Below are positions 29,820 through 39,668 of a stretch of DNA of 61,295 bases, piece after piece (the first letter of the stretch is position 1; the number at the start of each line of letters is the position of its first letter). The notes beneath the pieces are model-generated. The model ran no database searches and had not been told where the DNA came from. It saw only the letters and a program-made list of their open reading frames with translations. The translations under genes and the position numbers were made by a program. This stretch comes from Akkermansiaceae bacterium (GTDB taxonomy: Bacteria; Verrucomicrobiota; Verrucomicrobiia; Verrucomicrobiales; Akkermansiaceae), in the NCBI GenBank assembly GCA_905182475.1, contig CAJJBR010000050.1:1-61295 (forward strand), written 5' to 3'.

Positions 29820-30773
29820 TTGTTTTCGCCCACCACTGCCATCCTTGCGGTTCTTCCGGTTTACATCCTCATCATCGGGGGGGCGGTGCTGCGCAGGACA
29901 AGAGTGCTCAAGCGCGAGCACGATGCGGGAATCATGCATGTCATTTTCTCTGTCATGCTCCCCTGCTTCATCCTTGATCGCACCCTCGGTGCCGAGGTTC
30001 TGCGCAACCCACAGGTTCTCATCTCCGGAGCGGGCTTGGGATTTCTGTTCATCATCGTTGGGATAAGCCTCGGATATCTGGTTGGAAAAATCATCGGCCT
30101 GAAGCCGGGCACCGGCATCCGCACCTTCGCTCTCGGTACTGGTTGTCAAAACTATGCCTTCACTGCGGTTCCTGTCGTTGAAATTCTATGGGGCACATCT
30201 GCTGTTGCGCTTCTTTTCGTCCACAATATCGGTGTTGAAATCGCCATCTGGTCAGTGGGGGTAATGCTGATGTCCGGGGAAAACGGCATCCCGTGGAAAC
30301 GCCTAATCAACGGCCCCATCATCGCGGTCCTAATCGGCCTCACCCTCGTCAGCCTGCGCATCGACGACAAGATCACTGGCCCTATCCGCACCGCTATTTC
30401 CATGCTTGGGATCGGTGCCTTTCCTTTGGCTATCATGATCACGGGCGCGACGATCATGGATCTCGTCGGCACCGAGAAACCCTCTTGGAAGATCATCATT
30501 GCTGCATGCCTCGTCCGACTTTTCGCCGCACCCGCCATCATCATCCTCTGTGCGAAATACATCCCCATGGCCGTGGAACTCCAGCAAATCTTGCTCGTTC
30601 AAGCAGCAATGCCCGCCGCCCTCGTCCCCATCCTTCTTGCACGTCTCTACGGAGGCCGGCCGGGCGTCGCTGTGCAGATCGTGATCGGCACTACGGTTGT
30701 ATCCATTTTCACATTGCCCTACATCATTTTCTACGGAATCAAATTCCTCGAACTCACGCCTCTGACCCCATGA
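29820..30773 (+). CDS. AEC family transporter (auxin efflux carrier-like)
   Basis: This 317-residue integral membrane protein has about ten hydrophobic helices, beginning TAILAVLPVYILIIGGAVL. The AEC pattern appears in VMLPCFILDRTLG, GTGCQNYAFTAVPVVEILWG and AMPAALVPILLARLYGGRPG. Family members carry organic acids or amino acids across the inner membrane. The start is TTG, and it overlaps the next gene by 4 bp (ATGA), so the two are translationally coupled. Confidence 0.88.
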   Translation: MFSPTTAILAVLPVYILIIGGAVLRRTRVLKREHDAGIMHVIFSVMLPCFILDRTLGAEVLRNPQVLISGAGLGFLFIIVGISLGYLVGKIIGLKPGTGIRTFALGTGCQNYAFTAVPVVEILWGTSAVALLFVHNIGVEIAIWSVGVMLMSGENGIPWKRLINGPIIAVLIGLTLVSLRIDDKITGPIRTAISMLGIGAFPLAIMITGATIMDLVGTEKPSWKIIIAACLVRLFAAPAIIILCAKYIPMAVELQQILLVQAAMPAALVPILLARLYGGRPGVAVQIVIGTTVVSIFTLPYIIFYGIKFLELTPLTP

Positions 30774-31813
30774 AAGCCTACGGTGCACTCAATTCCTCCA
30801 TCGAATCCATACGCGAATTCGATACGCCCAACCCCATCCCAGCTGCGGACGAAATCCTCATCCGCGTCCGTGCCGTATCGCTCAATCCCGTGGATACGAA
30901 AGTCCGCAGCCTAATCGGCTCCGACGACCTTGACGCACCACGCATCCTCGGTTTTGACGCGGCAGGCACCGTGGAATCCGTGGGAGCTTCTGTGGAAAAC
31001 TTCTCTCCCGGCGATGAAGTCTACTACTCCGGCGACGTCACCCGCCCCGGCTCCAACGCTGAGCTCCACACCGTCCAAGCCGCATTGGTCGCGAAAAAGC
31101 CCTCATCGTTCACCTTTCCTGAAGCCGCCGCCCTCCCCCTAGTTACCATCACCGCGTGGGAACTTCTGTTTGAGCGCATGAGCGACGGAACATTTCCTCC
31201 CAATACTGCAATCCTCATCATCAACGGAGCCGGAGGCGTAGGCTCAGCCCTCATCCCACTAGCAAAATCCGCTGGCCTCACCGTAGTCGCCACCGCATCC
31301 CGTGCCGAAACATCCGAGTGGTGCACGCAGCTCGGAGCCGACCACGTGATCAACCACCGCGAACCCCTCCGCCCGCAGGCAGAAGCAATCGGCTTCAAGC
31401 AATTCCCCCTCATCGCGAACCTCCACAACACAGAAACCTACTGGGAAACCACCGCCGACCTCCTCGCCCCATTCGGCGCGCTCGGACTGATTGTGGAAAC
31501 CAAGAATCCCATCGATATCGGCAATCCCTTTCGCCTAAAATCCCCGCGAATCGTCTGGGAATACATGCCCACCCGCTCCCGTTTCCAGACCGCAGATATG
31601 CACCGCCAAGGCGAAATCCTTGCAGAAATCGCAAAACGCTGCGATGCAGGCACCTTCCCCAAGCTCAACACTACCCACCTTGGCTCACTATCTGCTGCCA
31701 ACCTCCAAGAAGCCCACCGCCAGCTAGAATCCGCCACCACCATAGGCAAGCTCACCATTGATTTGAATCCTTCCACAATGGAGAGCAACGACATAGACGA
31801 CCAAAAAATTTAA
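30770..31813 (+). CDS. Zinc-type alcohol dehydrogenase-like / quinone oxidoreductase
   Basis: The 347-residue medium-chain reductase has an N-terminal GroES-like domain (VRAVSLNPVDTKVRSLIG, ILGFDAAGTVESVG, FSPGDEVYYSGD) and a Rossmann domain with ILIINGAGGVGSALIPLAKSAG. It lacks the zinc-ligand set of true alcohol dehydrogenases, as in the ZADH1/quinone reductase group. An NADPH-dependent reductase is expected. It is coupled to the AEC transporter. Confidence 0.9.
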   Translation: MKAYGALNSSIESIREFDTPNPIPAADEILIRVRAVSLNPVDTKVRSLIGSDDLDAPRILGFDAAGTVESVGASVENFSPGDEVYYSGDVTRPGSNAELHTVQAALVAKKPSSFTFPEAAALPLVTITAWELLFERMSDGTFPPNTAILIINGAGGVGSALIPLAKSAGLTVVATASRAETSEWCTQLGADHVINHREPLRPQAEAIGFKQFPLIANLHNTETYWETTADLLAPFGALGLIVETKNPIDIGNPFRLKSPRIVWEYMPTRSRFQTADMHRQGEILAEIAKRCDAGTFPKLNTTHLGSLSAANLQEAHRQLESATTIGKLTIDLNPSTMESNDIDDQKI

Positions 31814-31860
31814 ACCCGTCGTCAAATCACTGATTGCTCGGCACTAGCCACTTCTTCCCC

Positions 31861-34596
31861 ATGTCCGAAACCACCTACAAACCTGTCTCCCTCAAGCCCG
31901 CCATCGAAGGGCAACTGTCCCCCGATGAACGCATCGGCCTATACAAACGTTTCATCAAGACAGAGGAAAAGCGCATCTTCAAAAGTCACCGCGAAGGTGC
32001 AGGCGGAGTGGAAGTCGCGAAAGCACGAGGAGAACTCATCGACAAACTTCTCGCTACAATTCTCCAAGCCACGATCGACTCTCAGCAAATCGATTCATCT
32101 CCCGTCGCCTTGGTTGCAATCGGAGGATACGGGCGCGGCACTCTCAATCCCGGATCCGATATCGACCTCCTCTTCCTACTCCCACGGGCATCGACAAAAC
32201 TGCCAACGAACGTGCAGGAACTCGTTCAACGTGTGCTCTACGTCCTCTGGGACATGGGCTTCAAAGTCGGCCAGTCGTGCCGTTCCATTGCCGAGTGCGT
32301 GGAACAAGCCCGCCTGGATCAGCAGAATTTTACGTCACTGATGGACACCCGCCTCATCTCCGGGAACAAACAGCTCTACGACGATCTCCTTGTCCGGTTC
32401 GAAAAAGACTGCATCACAAAAAGCCCAGCAGCTTTCCTCGAAACTCGCCGCACCGACCTCCGTTCCCGCTATAAGAAATCCTCCTACACAGTTTTTCTCC
32501 AGGAACCGAATGTGAAGGAGTCTTGCGGCGGCCTCCGCGACTACCAGAACATCCTCTGGGTCGCCCGTGTTAAGACAGGATCAGGCGACCTCCAAAAACT
32601 GGTAGACGACCGCCTAATCACTAAAAACACCTTCAAGGAAATCGAGGAAGCCTACGACTTCCTGATGAGAGTCCGCAACGACCTCCATTACCACTCTGGA
32701 AAAGCAACGGACATTCTAACACTACAACTCCAGGGCGTCGTCGCCACCGCATTCAAATACCCGCAACGCAGCATCCTCCGCCGCACCGAGACCTTCATGC
32801 GGGACTACTACCGCCACACCCGCCACCTCTACCGCCACACCAATTCCCTGATGGAGACCTTTGAGATCCAGCAGGATAAAGTCGCCGAAACTGGCCTCCG
32901 CTCCTTCCTCACCTTTCGCAAAAAAAACCGCGAAGAATTCGACGGCTTCATTGCAACCGATGGTAGGATCTATCCTTCCACCCAGGATATTTTCAAAGAA
33001 GATCCTCACCGCCTGATGCGCATGTTCCAGCACTGCCAGGTGCGCGAACTCCGGCTTTCACCGCCAATGCGCCGTCTTATCGCCAGCCACTGGGGCGATA
33101 TCGACCGCCCATTCCGCTATCTAAAAGCAAACCGCGAAACGTTCCAAGCCATCCTCGAACGCAAGGGCGAAGCCGCACGCACCTTACGGCAGATGCACCG
33201 TATCGGTTTCCTCGGTCGCTACCTCCCCGAGTTCGGCGCGCTCGACTGCCTCGTCCAGCACGAGTTCTTCCACCGCTACACTGCGGACGAGCACACTCTC
33301 CGCTGTATCGACGAACTCGACAAACTCATCGATAACACCGACCCACGCCTCCATATCTTCCGCCGGCTCTTCCACCAGATCGTCGATCCCTACGCGCTCT
33401 ACGTCGCGCTCATCCTACACGATACGGGGCGGTCGGAGAACGTCCGTGAGCACATCGACGGCTCTGCCATGCTCGCCATCAAGCTCTGCTCCCGCCTGCA
33501 AATCACCGGCCGCCGCCGCGCAATGATCATATTCCTCGTGGACAACCACCTCACCTTCTGGCGCACCGCGACAACCAAGAACCTAGAGGATCCCGAAGTT
33601 GTCGCCGAGTTCGCAGGGATCATGAAAACCCAGGAAAAACTCGATGCACTTCTCCTCTTCACCTACTGCGACACCAGCGGAACAGCTCCAGACGCATGGA
33701 ACGGATGGAAGGAAATGCTCATGCTCCAGCTCCACAAAGCAACTCTACGCTTCCTCGCGGAGGGCAAAGAGAAATTCAACCGCAAGCTCGATTCCGACCG
33801 TGAGGAACTCCGCGCTGAAGTCATTGCCCTCATGTCGGACGAATCTGCCGAGGATATCCGCAAGCACTTTGAGCGCACCCCTTCCGCAGCGTTCACCTAT
33901 CGTGAGGCATCCTTTATCTCAACCCAGATCAAGGCTGTCCGAAAGTTTCTCGAAGAGGAGAAAAATGGATCAAACCCCTACGCATCCAGCTTGGAGTGGA
34001 TCGACCACCCAGTAAGAGGCTACTCCGAACTCATCGTCGCAACCCGCGACCGTCCCCTCCACTTGGAAAAACTCTGCTGCGCCCTCGCCTCCGAGCAGAT
34101 CAACATTCTCTCAGCAGATCTCTTCACACGCACGGATTCCATCGTCCTAAATATCTTCCGCGTCTGCACTACAAACTTCGAACCGATCACCACCCCATCG
34201 ACCCGGAAGCGTTTCGCCTCCACGTTCACTAGCATTCTCGAATCGGAAAAATACGAGCCGGAAACCTACCTCAAGCTGAAAGCCAACTTCCTCAAACCAC
34301 GTACCGAAACAGGACTCTCTGTCCCAGTTCGCGCACACGTTTCCAACGATCTTCACCCGACTTGTACGACTGTAGAAATTCAGGCACTCGACCGCATCGG
34401 ACTTCTACACGACCTTTTCTTCACGGTCAACGAAGCCGGACTCGACACCTCCCACGCCCGCATCTGCACGGAGAAAGGTGTCGCCATGGACACCCTTTAC
34501 ATCACCACCCACGACGATAAACAGATCCTTGATCCGGAGCTACTCAGCGCTCTCGAAGAAAAGTTCAACAACATCGTCGCCCGCGAGGAAGGCTGA
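31861..34596 (+). CDS. glnD: Bifunctional PII uridylyltransferase/uridylyl-removing enzyme
   Basis: The 911-residue nitrogen sensor modifies PII according to glutamine. Its nucleotidyltransferase domain has AIGGYGRGTLNPGSDIDLLF. The HD phosphohydrolase region has HEFFHRYTADEHTLRCIDEL and ILHDTGRSENVREH. Two C-terminal ACT domains are seen (SELIVATRDRPLHLEKLC and EIQALDRIGLLHDLFFTVNE). I chose ATG 31861; an earlier frame start at 31834 lies in a repeat. glnB and amtB are not in the window. Confidence 0.93.
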   Translation: MSETTYKPVSLKPAIEGQLSPDERIGLYKRFIKTEEKRIFKSHREGAGGVEVAKARGELIDKLLATILQATIDSQQIDSSPVALVAIGGYGRGTLNPGSDIDLLFLLPRASTKLPTNVQELVQRVLYVLWDMGFKVGQSCRSIAECVEQARLDQQNFTSLMDTRLISGNKQLYDDLLVRFEKDCITKSPAAFLETRRTDLRSRYKKSSYTVFLQEPNVKESCGGLRDYQNILWVARVKTGSGDLQKLVDDRLITKNTFKEIEEAYDFLMRVRNDLHYHSGKATDILTLQLQGVVATAFKYPQRSILRRTETFMRDYYRHTRHLYRHTNSLMETFEIQQDKVAETGLRSFLTFRKKNREEFDGFIATDGRIYPSTQDIFKEDPHRLMRMFQHCQVRELRLSPPMRRLIASHWGDIDRPFRYLKANRETFQAILERKGEAARTLRQMHRIGFLGRYLPEFGALDCLVQHEFFHRYTADEHTLRCIDELDKLIDNTDPRLHIFRRLFHQIVDPYALYVALILHDTGRSENVREHIDGSAMLAIKLCSRLQITGRRRAMIIFLVDNHLTFWRTATTKNLEDPEVVAEFAGIMKTQEKLDALLLFTYCDTSGTAPDAWNGWKEMLMLQLHKATLRFLAEGKEKFNRKLDSDREELRAEVIALMSDESAEDIRKHFERTPSAAFTYREASFISTQIKAVRKFLEEEKNGSNPYASSLEWIDHPVRGYSELIVATRDRPLHLEKLCCALASEQINILSADLFTRTDSIVLNIFRVCTTNFEPITTPSTRKRFASTFTSILESEKYEPETYLKLKANFLKPRTETGLSVPVRAHVSNDLHPTCTTVEIQALDRIGLLHDLFFTVNEAGLDTSHARICTEKGVAMDTLYITTHDDKQILDPELLSALEEKFNNIVAREEG

Positions 34597-35289
34597 TCAA
34601 GGCTTTCTACCCCGGAACCATCCGGCGATGCTTGCCCGCGTCTTTTTCGCTGGCAGCACTTCATGCCAGAAATCACCGGCAAGAAAACAAACCAGAGTCC
34701 CCATCCTCGGCTCCACGGTGATGAAATTACCTTCCTTATCCCCCGGAGTAGTCCACATCCTTAGCTCCCCTCCATCGCCAGGTTGCCAGACAGGATTCAA
34801 ATACAAAATCACCGACACCACCCTCTCCGTAGACTCCCGGTGCCTGTCGAGATGCGGTTTGTAGAAGCCCCCCTTGGGATACACCGCGAAGTGTCCTTCG
34901 AAATCCATCAGTCCCAGATAAAGATTCCGGTTCAGTTCCACGCGGATCTCCTCAAGCCGGTCGAGATAAGCCTGCTGACAAACTGTGATCTCTTCATCAC
35001 CAAGCCACATCACATGATCAGTCCGCACGTCCTCCCGGATCACCAGACCATTTCCCCTGCCGACCCCGGCACGCCGGAATTCGCCTTCTTCCCATGCCCC
35101 GAGACTCTCCCGTGACAAGTCAGCAGCAACATCCGCCTCAAGAAACCCCGGTATGACGCACCATCCGGATCGTTGGATACCTTCGACCAGTTTCTCATAG
35201 GGATGTAGTGGCTGGTCGTTCAGGTTCGCAAGCTGTTTCCCATTGTCAGGAAAGCCAAGGCAATTCCACGGAAGAGCATCTTGTGACAA
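34597..35289 (-). CDS. 2-oxoglutarate/Fe(II) oxygenase, prolyl hydroxylase type
   Basis: About 230 residues with the double-stranded beta-helix signature. It shows YKPHLDRH (HxD iron ligands) and WHEVLPAKKTRASIAGWF (distal His and the Arg that binds 2-oxoglutarate), plus RVVSVILYLNP. It is close to the PKHD/P4H group that hydroxylates proteins. The start is uncertain: the frame stays open into the tRNA-Phe gene, with only TTG candidates. I take TTG 35289, but others at 35304 and 35325 are possible. Confidence 0.82.
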   Translation of the reverse strand: MSQDALPWNCLGFPDNGKQLANLNDQPLHPYEKLVEGIQRSGWCVIPGFLEADVAADLSRESLGAWEEGEFRRAGVGRGNGLVIREDVRTDHVMWLGDEEITVCQQAYLDRLEEIRVELNRNLYLGLMDFEGHFAVYPKGGFYKPHLDRHRESTERVVSVILYLNPVWQPGDGGELRMWTTPGDKEGNFITVEPRMGTLVCFLAGDFWHEVLPAKKTRASIAGWFRGRKP

Positions 35290-35371
35290 ATTCTTCCACC
35301 TCAATTCGAGTCCCAGCCCTGACAATTCTACCCAGCTAAGAAAAACACACCACAAAATCAAACGATTAAAG

Positions 35372-35447
35372 TGGTGGCCCAACCCGGATTCGAACCAGGG
35401 ACACGCGGATTTTCAATCCGCTGCTCTACCAACTGAGCTATTGGGCC
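35372..35447 (-). tRNA. tRNA-Phe (GAA), CCA encoded
   Basis: On the minus strand acceptor GGCCCAA pairs with TTGGGCC and is followed by ACCA. The D-arm contains AGCTCAGTTGGTAGAGC. Anticodon stem CGGAT/ATCCG encloses TGAAA with GAA. The T-arm contains GGTTCGAATCC. Unlike tRNA-Arg at 9464, the CCA end is encoded. Confidence 0.96.
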
Positions 35448-35569
35448 TCACAACACCCTTTCGGGCGGGGCGGCAGTAAGTAGCCACACCCCGACTTTGA
35501 CAACCCAAAAATCTCACCCGATGAAAATAAATCTCAAATCTCAGGCGCCAGAAGCAAGTCCACAAGAAT

Positions 35570-35655
35570 CTGATCCGTGTTCATTCGCGTTCATTTGACG
35601 GAGATATTTGATTTCCCAGTCCGTCCATCTCCGCTGCGTTTCGATTGCGGTTCCT
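35570..35655. repeat. Dispersed repeat units in gene-free gap
   Basis: The 425-bp gap between tRNA-Phe and the isomerase relic holds two repeat phrases. GATCCGTGTTCATTCGCGTT lies near 35570. A 38-bp unit at 35618-35655 (core CGTCCATCTCCGCTGCG, TTCGATTG) recurs at 47127-47164 with three mismatches. The rest of 35448-35872 shows only low-confidence short frames. Confidence 0.65.
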
Positions 35656-35872
35656 ATTTCCCACAACCCAAGTCCCCGGCCCAAGCATCTCGCGTCCACC
35701 CCAGCCAACGCGACAATCCCGCCCCCGCCCGAACTCCCTTCACCAGCCCGAGACAAAGGACATGCCCAAGTTCCTCCGAAAATCCGCCATGAGGATCGGT
35801 ACGCTTTTCAAATAGCTCGTTGCCCGTTTCATCTTCCTTGAGCAAAGACATCGAAATGCGCTAAATCATCCC

Positions 35873-36650
35873 ATGCAACGCCGCCATTTCATAAAAACGA
35901 CAGCCGCAACAATCGCCGCCTCAGCGGTCGCTTCCGCACAAGAAAACAAAAAGCCAGCTCCACTCTTCGGCTTCGACAACTTCTCCATTCGCGCCCTTGG
36001 CTGGAAGGCAGGTAAGCTCCTCGACTACGCAGCAAAGCAAAAGGTCACTGCTATGCTTTTCTCCAACCTCGACGTCTATGAGTCCCACGACGATGCATAC
36101 CTCAAAGACCTTTCCCAAAAAGCGCAGGATTTCGGGATCAAAATCTACGCGGGCACTGGCGGTATCTGCCCCACCGCACACCGTTTCTCCGACAAGTGGG
36201 GCGACGCTCCAACGATGCTCTCACTCACCTTGAAAATCGCCAATAAGCTCGGCTCTCCTGTCGCGCGCTGCTACCAGGGATTTTCCGAGCGACAGACGCT
36301 CACCCGGTGGCATACAGGCACGAAACGAAGACACGCTCAAAGTCCTCGCCGCAGTGAAACCACTCGCAATCGACCTAGGGGTGAAAATCGCCATCGAGAA
36401 CCACGCCGGTGATATGCAGGGCTGGGAGCTCACCCGTCTCATCGAGAAAGCGGAACCGGAATTCGTCGGCGCGACCATCGATCCAGGCAACGCCACCTGG
36501 ACTCATGAAGACCCAATGGACAACCTCGAAGCGCTAGGCTCGCACATCTTCTGCTCCAGTATCCGCAACTCTATGGTTTGGGAAACCGAACAGGCCTTTC
36601 AAAAAGCCGATTTGGAGCGTAGTATCCAATGGTGCAAGGCAAACCTTTGA
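35873..36650 (+). pseudogene. Tat-exported xylose isomerase-like TIM-barrel gene, broken
   Basis: The start has a Tat signal (MQRRHFIKTTAATIAASAVA) and then a sugar isomerase/epimerase barrel (FGFDNFSIRALGWKAGKLL). After ERQT the frame shifts by one base near 36300. The other frame continues PGGIQARNEDTLKVLAAVKP, DLGVKIAIENHAGDMQGWEL and FVGATIDPGNATWTHEDP. The end (ICSSIRN analogue, MVWETEQ) is cut short by about 80 residues compared with the usual family length. It is both frameshifted and 3'-truncated. Confidence 0.8.
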
Positions 36651-37939
36651 GACATACAGCGATCCGGATTTTCGGCAGCGCCATTCTCTGCCTTGGCCTC
36701 GTTTCCAGTATCCACGCCACCCCTTTCCGACTTCTCGCGATCGGGGATTCGCTCACCGAGGAATACCGTTTCGAAACTCTGTTTTCCGCACCGGATTCCG
36801 ATTTTCTTGTCGCCAATACGAAAAACTGGGTGGAACTGCTGCACGCCCATCGCCCCACTCTTTTCACCATGGGTGGCTACGAGCCATCTCTGGGAAACTA
36901 CTTCGATTTCAGAAATGCAGGCTACGAATATAATTACGGTGTCCCCGGTTTTAAAGCTGAGCGCTGGGATGAAGTGCTGTATCGGGAGTATTCAATCATC
37001 GACCTACTGGATCCTGAAAACTCCCTTGCCCTGTCCACTAAGGAGGAACTCAGAGGCGACCTCGCCAGCGTCGATGCCGTCCTAATATTCGTCGGTGGAA
37101 ACGATCTAAGCCTGACCAACGATGAAATAAAAAACAATGAGATCAAGGTCTTCATCGGAAGGATACACGATTACGTAAGGAATAACGCACCGCCAAATCT
37201 TCCCATCATCATCTCCACCGTCCCGGATATCGGAGCAACGCCAGACGAGCAGATTTCAGACCCCACCACCGCAGCAGCAGCCCGCCAACGTGTCGCCATC
37301 CTGAATTCAAACATCGCAAATTTCAGCTCCCGCCAAGACACCTACATCGCCCGAATCGACGCGATCACGGATTTCATTTTCGACACTGAACCCATCCATC
37401 TGAACGGCACGGAATTCTCCTACCCTCCAGATCCAGAAAACCCTCCACTCACGTTCTTTTGTAAACTGGGGTTCCACCCTGCTTCAGCAGGCCAAGCCCT
37501 CATCGCCAACGAGATCCTCAAGGCCATCAATCAGTTCGCCACCACCCCCATTCCCCTTTTCACCAACCGCGAGATTCTGTCCGACATCATCGGACAGAAT
37601 CCCGAGCAACCATACCTCGACTATGCAGGCGGCGCTGGCTCCATGCTCGACAACCCCGACGGCGACGCCCTCCCCAACCTCATCGAGTTCCTCCTCGCGA
37701 CCAATCCCACCCAGTCCAATGCTGGCTTCACATTCCTTCCCGGTGGCGGCGCGAAATTCACACCCTCCTCAACCGCCCAACGCTTCGCCGACCTCACAGT
37801 CCTCCAATCCGAAACCCTCGCCAACGACTGGATCCCTGTCCCAGAAAGCAACATCCAAACCCTCACAGACGGTTCCACAAAAATCATTCCATCCTCCCAG
37901 AAACTCTTCTACAAATTCCAAGCAACCCCAAAACCCTAG
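36629..37939 (+). CDS. Secreted SGNH/GDSL hydrolase
   Basis: The 436-residue protein has a signal peptide (FGSAILCLGLVSSIHA). The SGNH blocks are LLAIGDSLTEEYRF (nucleophile Ser), IFVGGNDLSL (Asn of block III) and LGFHPASAGQALIANEIL (catalytic His). A C-terminal extension contains LDNPDGDALPNLIEFLLATNP, a dockerin-like calcium loop common in verrucomicrobial exoproteins, and a final beta domain. It likely cleaves ester groups on glycans. Its first bases overlap the truncated isomerase gene. Confidence 0.85.
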   Translation: MVQGKPLRHTAIRIFGSAILCLGLVSSIHATPFRLLAIGDSLTEEYRFETLFSAPDSDFLVANTKNWVELLHAHRPTLFTMGGYEPSLGNYFDFRNAGYEYNYGVPGFKAERWDEVLYREYSIIDLLDPENSLALSTKEELRGDLASVDAVLIFVGGNDLSLTNDEIKNNEIKVFIGRIHDYVRNNAPPNLPIIISTVPDIGATPDEQISDPTTAAAARQRVAILNSNIANFSSRQDTYIARIDAITDFIFDTEPIHLNGTEFSYPPDPENPPLTFFCKLGFHPASAGQALIANEILKAINQFATTPIPLFTNREILSDIIGQNPEQPYLDYAGGAGSMLDNPDGDALPNLIEFLLATNPTQSNAGFTFLPGGGAKFTPSSTAQRFADLTVLQSETLANDWIPVPESNIQTLTDGSTKIIPSSQKLFYKFQATPKP

Positions 37940-37989
37940 TCTTCCTCTTCTTTGAGATTTAGAGTTTAAAGTTTAAAGTTTTCCACCCT

Positions 37990-38217
37990 ATGCACCCCCA
38001 TCTCCAAACTTTTCTCCAACAGCGCCTAGACGTCATCGCCGACCGCGAATTTTACGCCCGCGACCCAGCCGCCCACCTCGAAGCCCTCAAAATCGTTTCG
38101 GAACAGATCCAAACATACACGAATACCCACCTCGCTGAATTCGACGGAAAGCTGCGCCACTACCTGACAAACTCATCCTACCAAAAAGCCCTCGAACACC
38201 TTCAAACCAACCCATGA
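37990..38217 (+). CDS. Small unidentified helical protein
   Basis: The 75-residue protein (MHPHLQTFLQQRLDVIADRE...) is rich in charged helices with no signal or membrane segment. Its ATG follows a TTTAAAGTTTAAAG leader repeat. It overlaps the sulfatase start by 4 bp (ATGA), which supports expression. I do not recognise the family. Confidence 0.6.
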   Translation: MHPHLQTFLQQRLDVIADREFYARDPAAHLEALKIVSEQIQTYTNTHLAEFDGKLRHYLTNSSYQKALEHLQTNP

Positions 38218-39560
38218 AAGCCCTCCTCCTGTCCATCTTCCTCATCGCCCCCCTTGCGGCAAAGCCCAACATCGTCTTCATCATCACGGATGACCTCGGC
38301 TACAGCGACGTCTCCTGCTATGGTCAGAAAAATTTCTCAACCCCGAACATCGACAAGCTAGCGGCCTCCGGAATCCGTTTCACCCGCCACTACTCCGGCG
38401 CCACGGTGTGCGCACCATCCCGTTGTTCTTTGATGACAGGCAAGGACGGTGGGCACGCAGCGATCCGGGGCAATGGCCCGTTCGAACTTCCGGAAGGCGA
38501 AGCCAACCTCGCAAAAACACTCAAAAGCGCAGGCTACAACACCGCAATGATAGGCAAGTCCTGTGTCACGGGAAACACCCAGACTCCGGAAACCGTCCTA
38601 GCGCGGGGATTCGATTATTTCTACGGAACAACTGATCACAGGGACGGCCACTTCCGCTATCCGAAGTTCGTTTACCGGAATACCGAGAAAATTGAGTTTC
38701 CCGGCAACAAACTTCACACCGGCACCGACTACGATGCAAACCTCTACACCGGCGAAGCTCTCGGATACATCGAAAAGCAAACTCCCGAGAAACCCTTTTT
38801 CCTCCTGCTCTCCTACCCCATCCCCCACGCCTCCGTCATCGCTCCAGAGAAAGAGCGGGCAGCTGCCAGGCCCAACGTGAAAGACGAGATCGTCCACAAG
38901 GGTTCCAATCACTACACCAACACACCCGAAGTGAAGGCAAACCACATCGGTATGCTAACTCTATTGGACGACGCTGTCGGCGCCGTCGTCGAGCAACTGA
39001 AAAAACAGAATCTTATTGAGAACACACTCATCATTTTCACCAGCGACAACGGCTCTCACTACGAAGGTGGCTACAAACCCGAACTCCTCGGTTCCAATGC
39101 CCCCCTCCGTGGCGGCAAGCGCGATCTCTACGAGGGAGGCATCCGCATCCCGTTCATCACCTCCTGGCCTGATGCGATCAAGCCCGGCCAAACCAGCGAC
39201 CACCCCTCCGCCTTCTGGGATTTCCTCCCCACCGTCTGTAAATTAACGGAAAGCCCCGTCCCGAAAAATATCCAAGGGATCTCCTTCGCCCCCACCCTTC
39301 TCGGTAAAGGCGAGCAAAAGAAACACGGCCACCTCTACTGGGAGTTCCAGGAAAAGGCAGGCCGCCGCGCCATCCAGCAAGGCGATTGGAAACTAGTTCA
39401 ATACAACCTCTCCAAACCCAACAAGCTCACCACAGAACTCTTCAACCTCGCCGAAGACATAGGAGAGAACAAAGACCTCTCCAAAGCACATCCAGAGAAA
39501 CTTGCCGAACTACTAAAACTCATCGAAACCGCCCGCGTCCCCAGTGAGCTTTTCCCCTAA
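38214..39560 (+). CDS. Exported sulfatase (arylsulfatase A type)
   Basis: The 448-residue protein has a signal peptide (MKALLLSIFLIAPLAA) and the sulfatase start NIVFIITDDLGYSDVSCYG. The signature CAPSRCSLMTGK, near residue 66, contains the C-x-P-S-R motif whose Cys becomes formylglycine. Metal ligands are in DDLGYSD and IIFTSDNGSHYEGG. Such enzymes remove sulfate from polysaccharides, a common verrucomicrobial trait. No formylglycine-generating enzyme is nearby. It is coupled to the small upstream ORF. Confidence 0.92.
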   Translation: MKALLLSIFLIAPLAAKPNIVFIITDDLGYSDVSCYGQKNFSTPNIDKLAASGIRFTRHYSGATVCAPSRCSLMTGKDGGHAAIRGNGPFELPEGEANLAKTLKSAGYNTAMIGKSCVTGNTQTPETVLARGFDYFYGTTDHRDGHFRYPKFVYRNTEKIEFPGNKLHTGTDYDANLYTGEALGYIEKQTPEKPFFLLLSYPIPHASVIAPEKERAAARPNVKDEIVHKGSNHYTNTPEVKANHIGMLTLLDDAVGAVVEQLKKQNLIENTLIIFTSDNGSHYEGGYKPELLGSNAPLRGGKRDLYEGGIRIPFITSWPDAIKPGQTSDHPSAFWDFLPTVCKLTESPVPKNIQGISFAPTLLGKGEQKKHGHLYWEFQEKAGRRAIQQGDWKLVQYNLSKPNKLTTELFNLAEDIGENKDLSKAHPEKLAELLKLIETARVPSELFP

Positions 39561-39583
39561 CCAGCCCTCGACAAGTAACCACC

Positions 39584-39607
39584 AAGGAGGGGCTGCATCC
39601 TGCTGCC
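39584..39607 (+). repeat. AAGGAGGGGCTGCAT-type repeat copy 1
   Basis: This 24-bp unit (AAGGAGGGGCTGCATCCTGC...) recurs at 48247-48270 and, inverted, at 48318-48341. It lies between the sulfatase and recF. The bases after it (39640-39668) form a TTTAAAGTTTAAA leader ending at the recF start. Confidence 0.7.
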
Positions 39608-39668
39608 CTACAACCCAAGCACAAAACCTAAGTCTTCATTGGGGTTTAAAGTTTAAAATTTAAAGTTT

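Noticed and set aside
30293..30769. Upstream extension of the 30770 oxidoreductase
   Set aside because: The open frame continues 5' but encodes a His/Arg/Pro-rich shadow of the AEC gene. The ATG at 30770 starts a normal family protein.
35541..35851. Short minus-strand frames (66-72 residues) upstream of the isomerase relic
   Set aside because: They cross dispersed repeat DNA, their frames conflict, and they show no recognisable motif.
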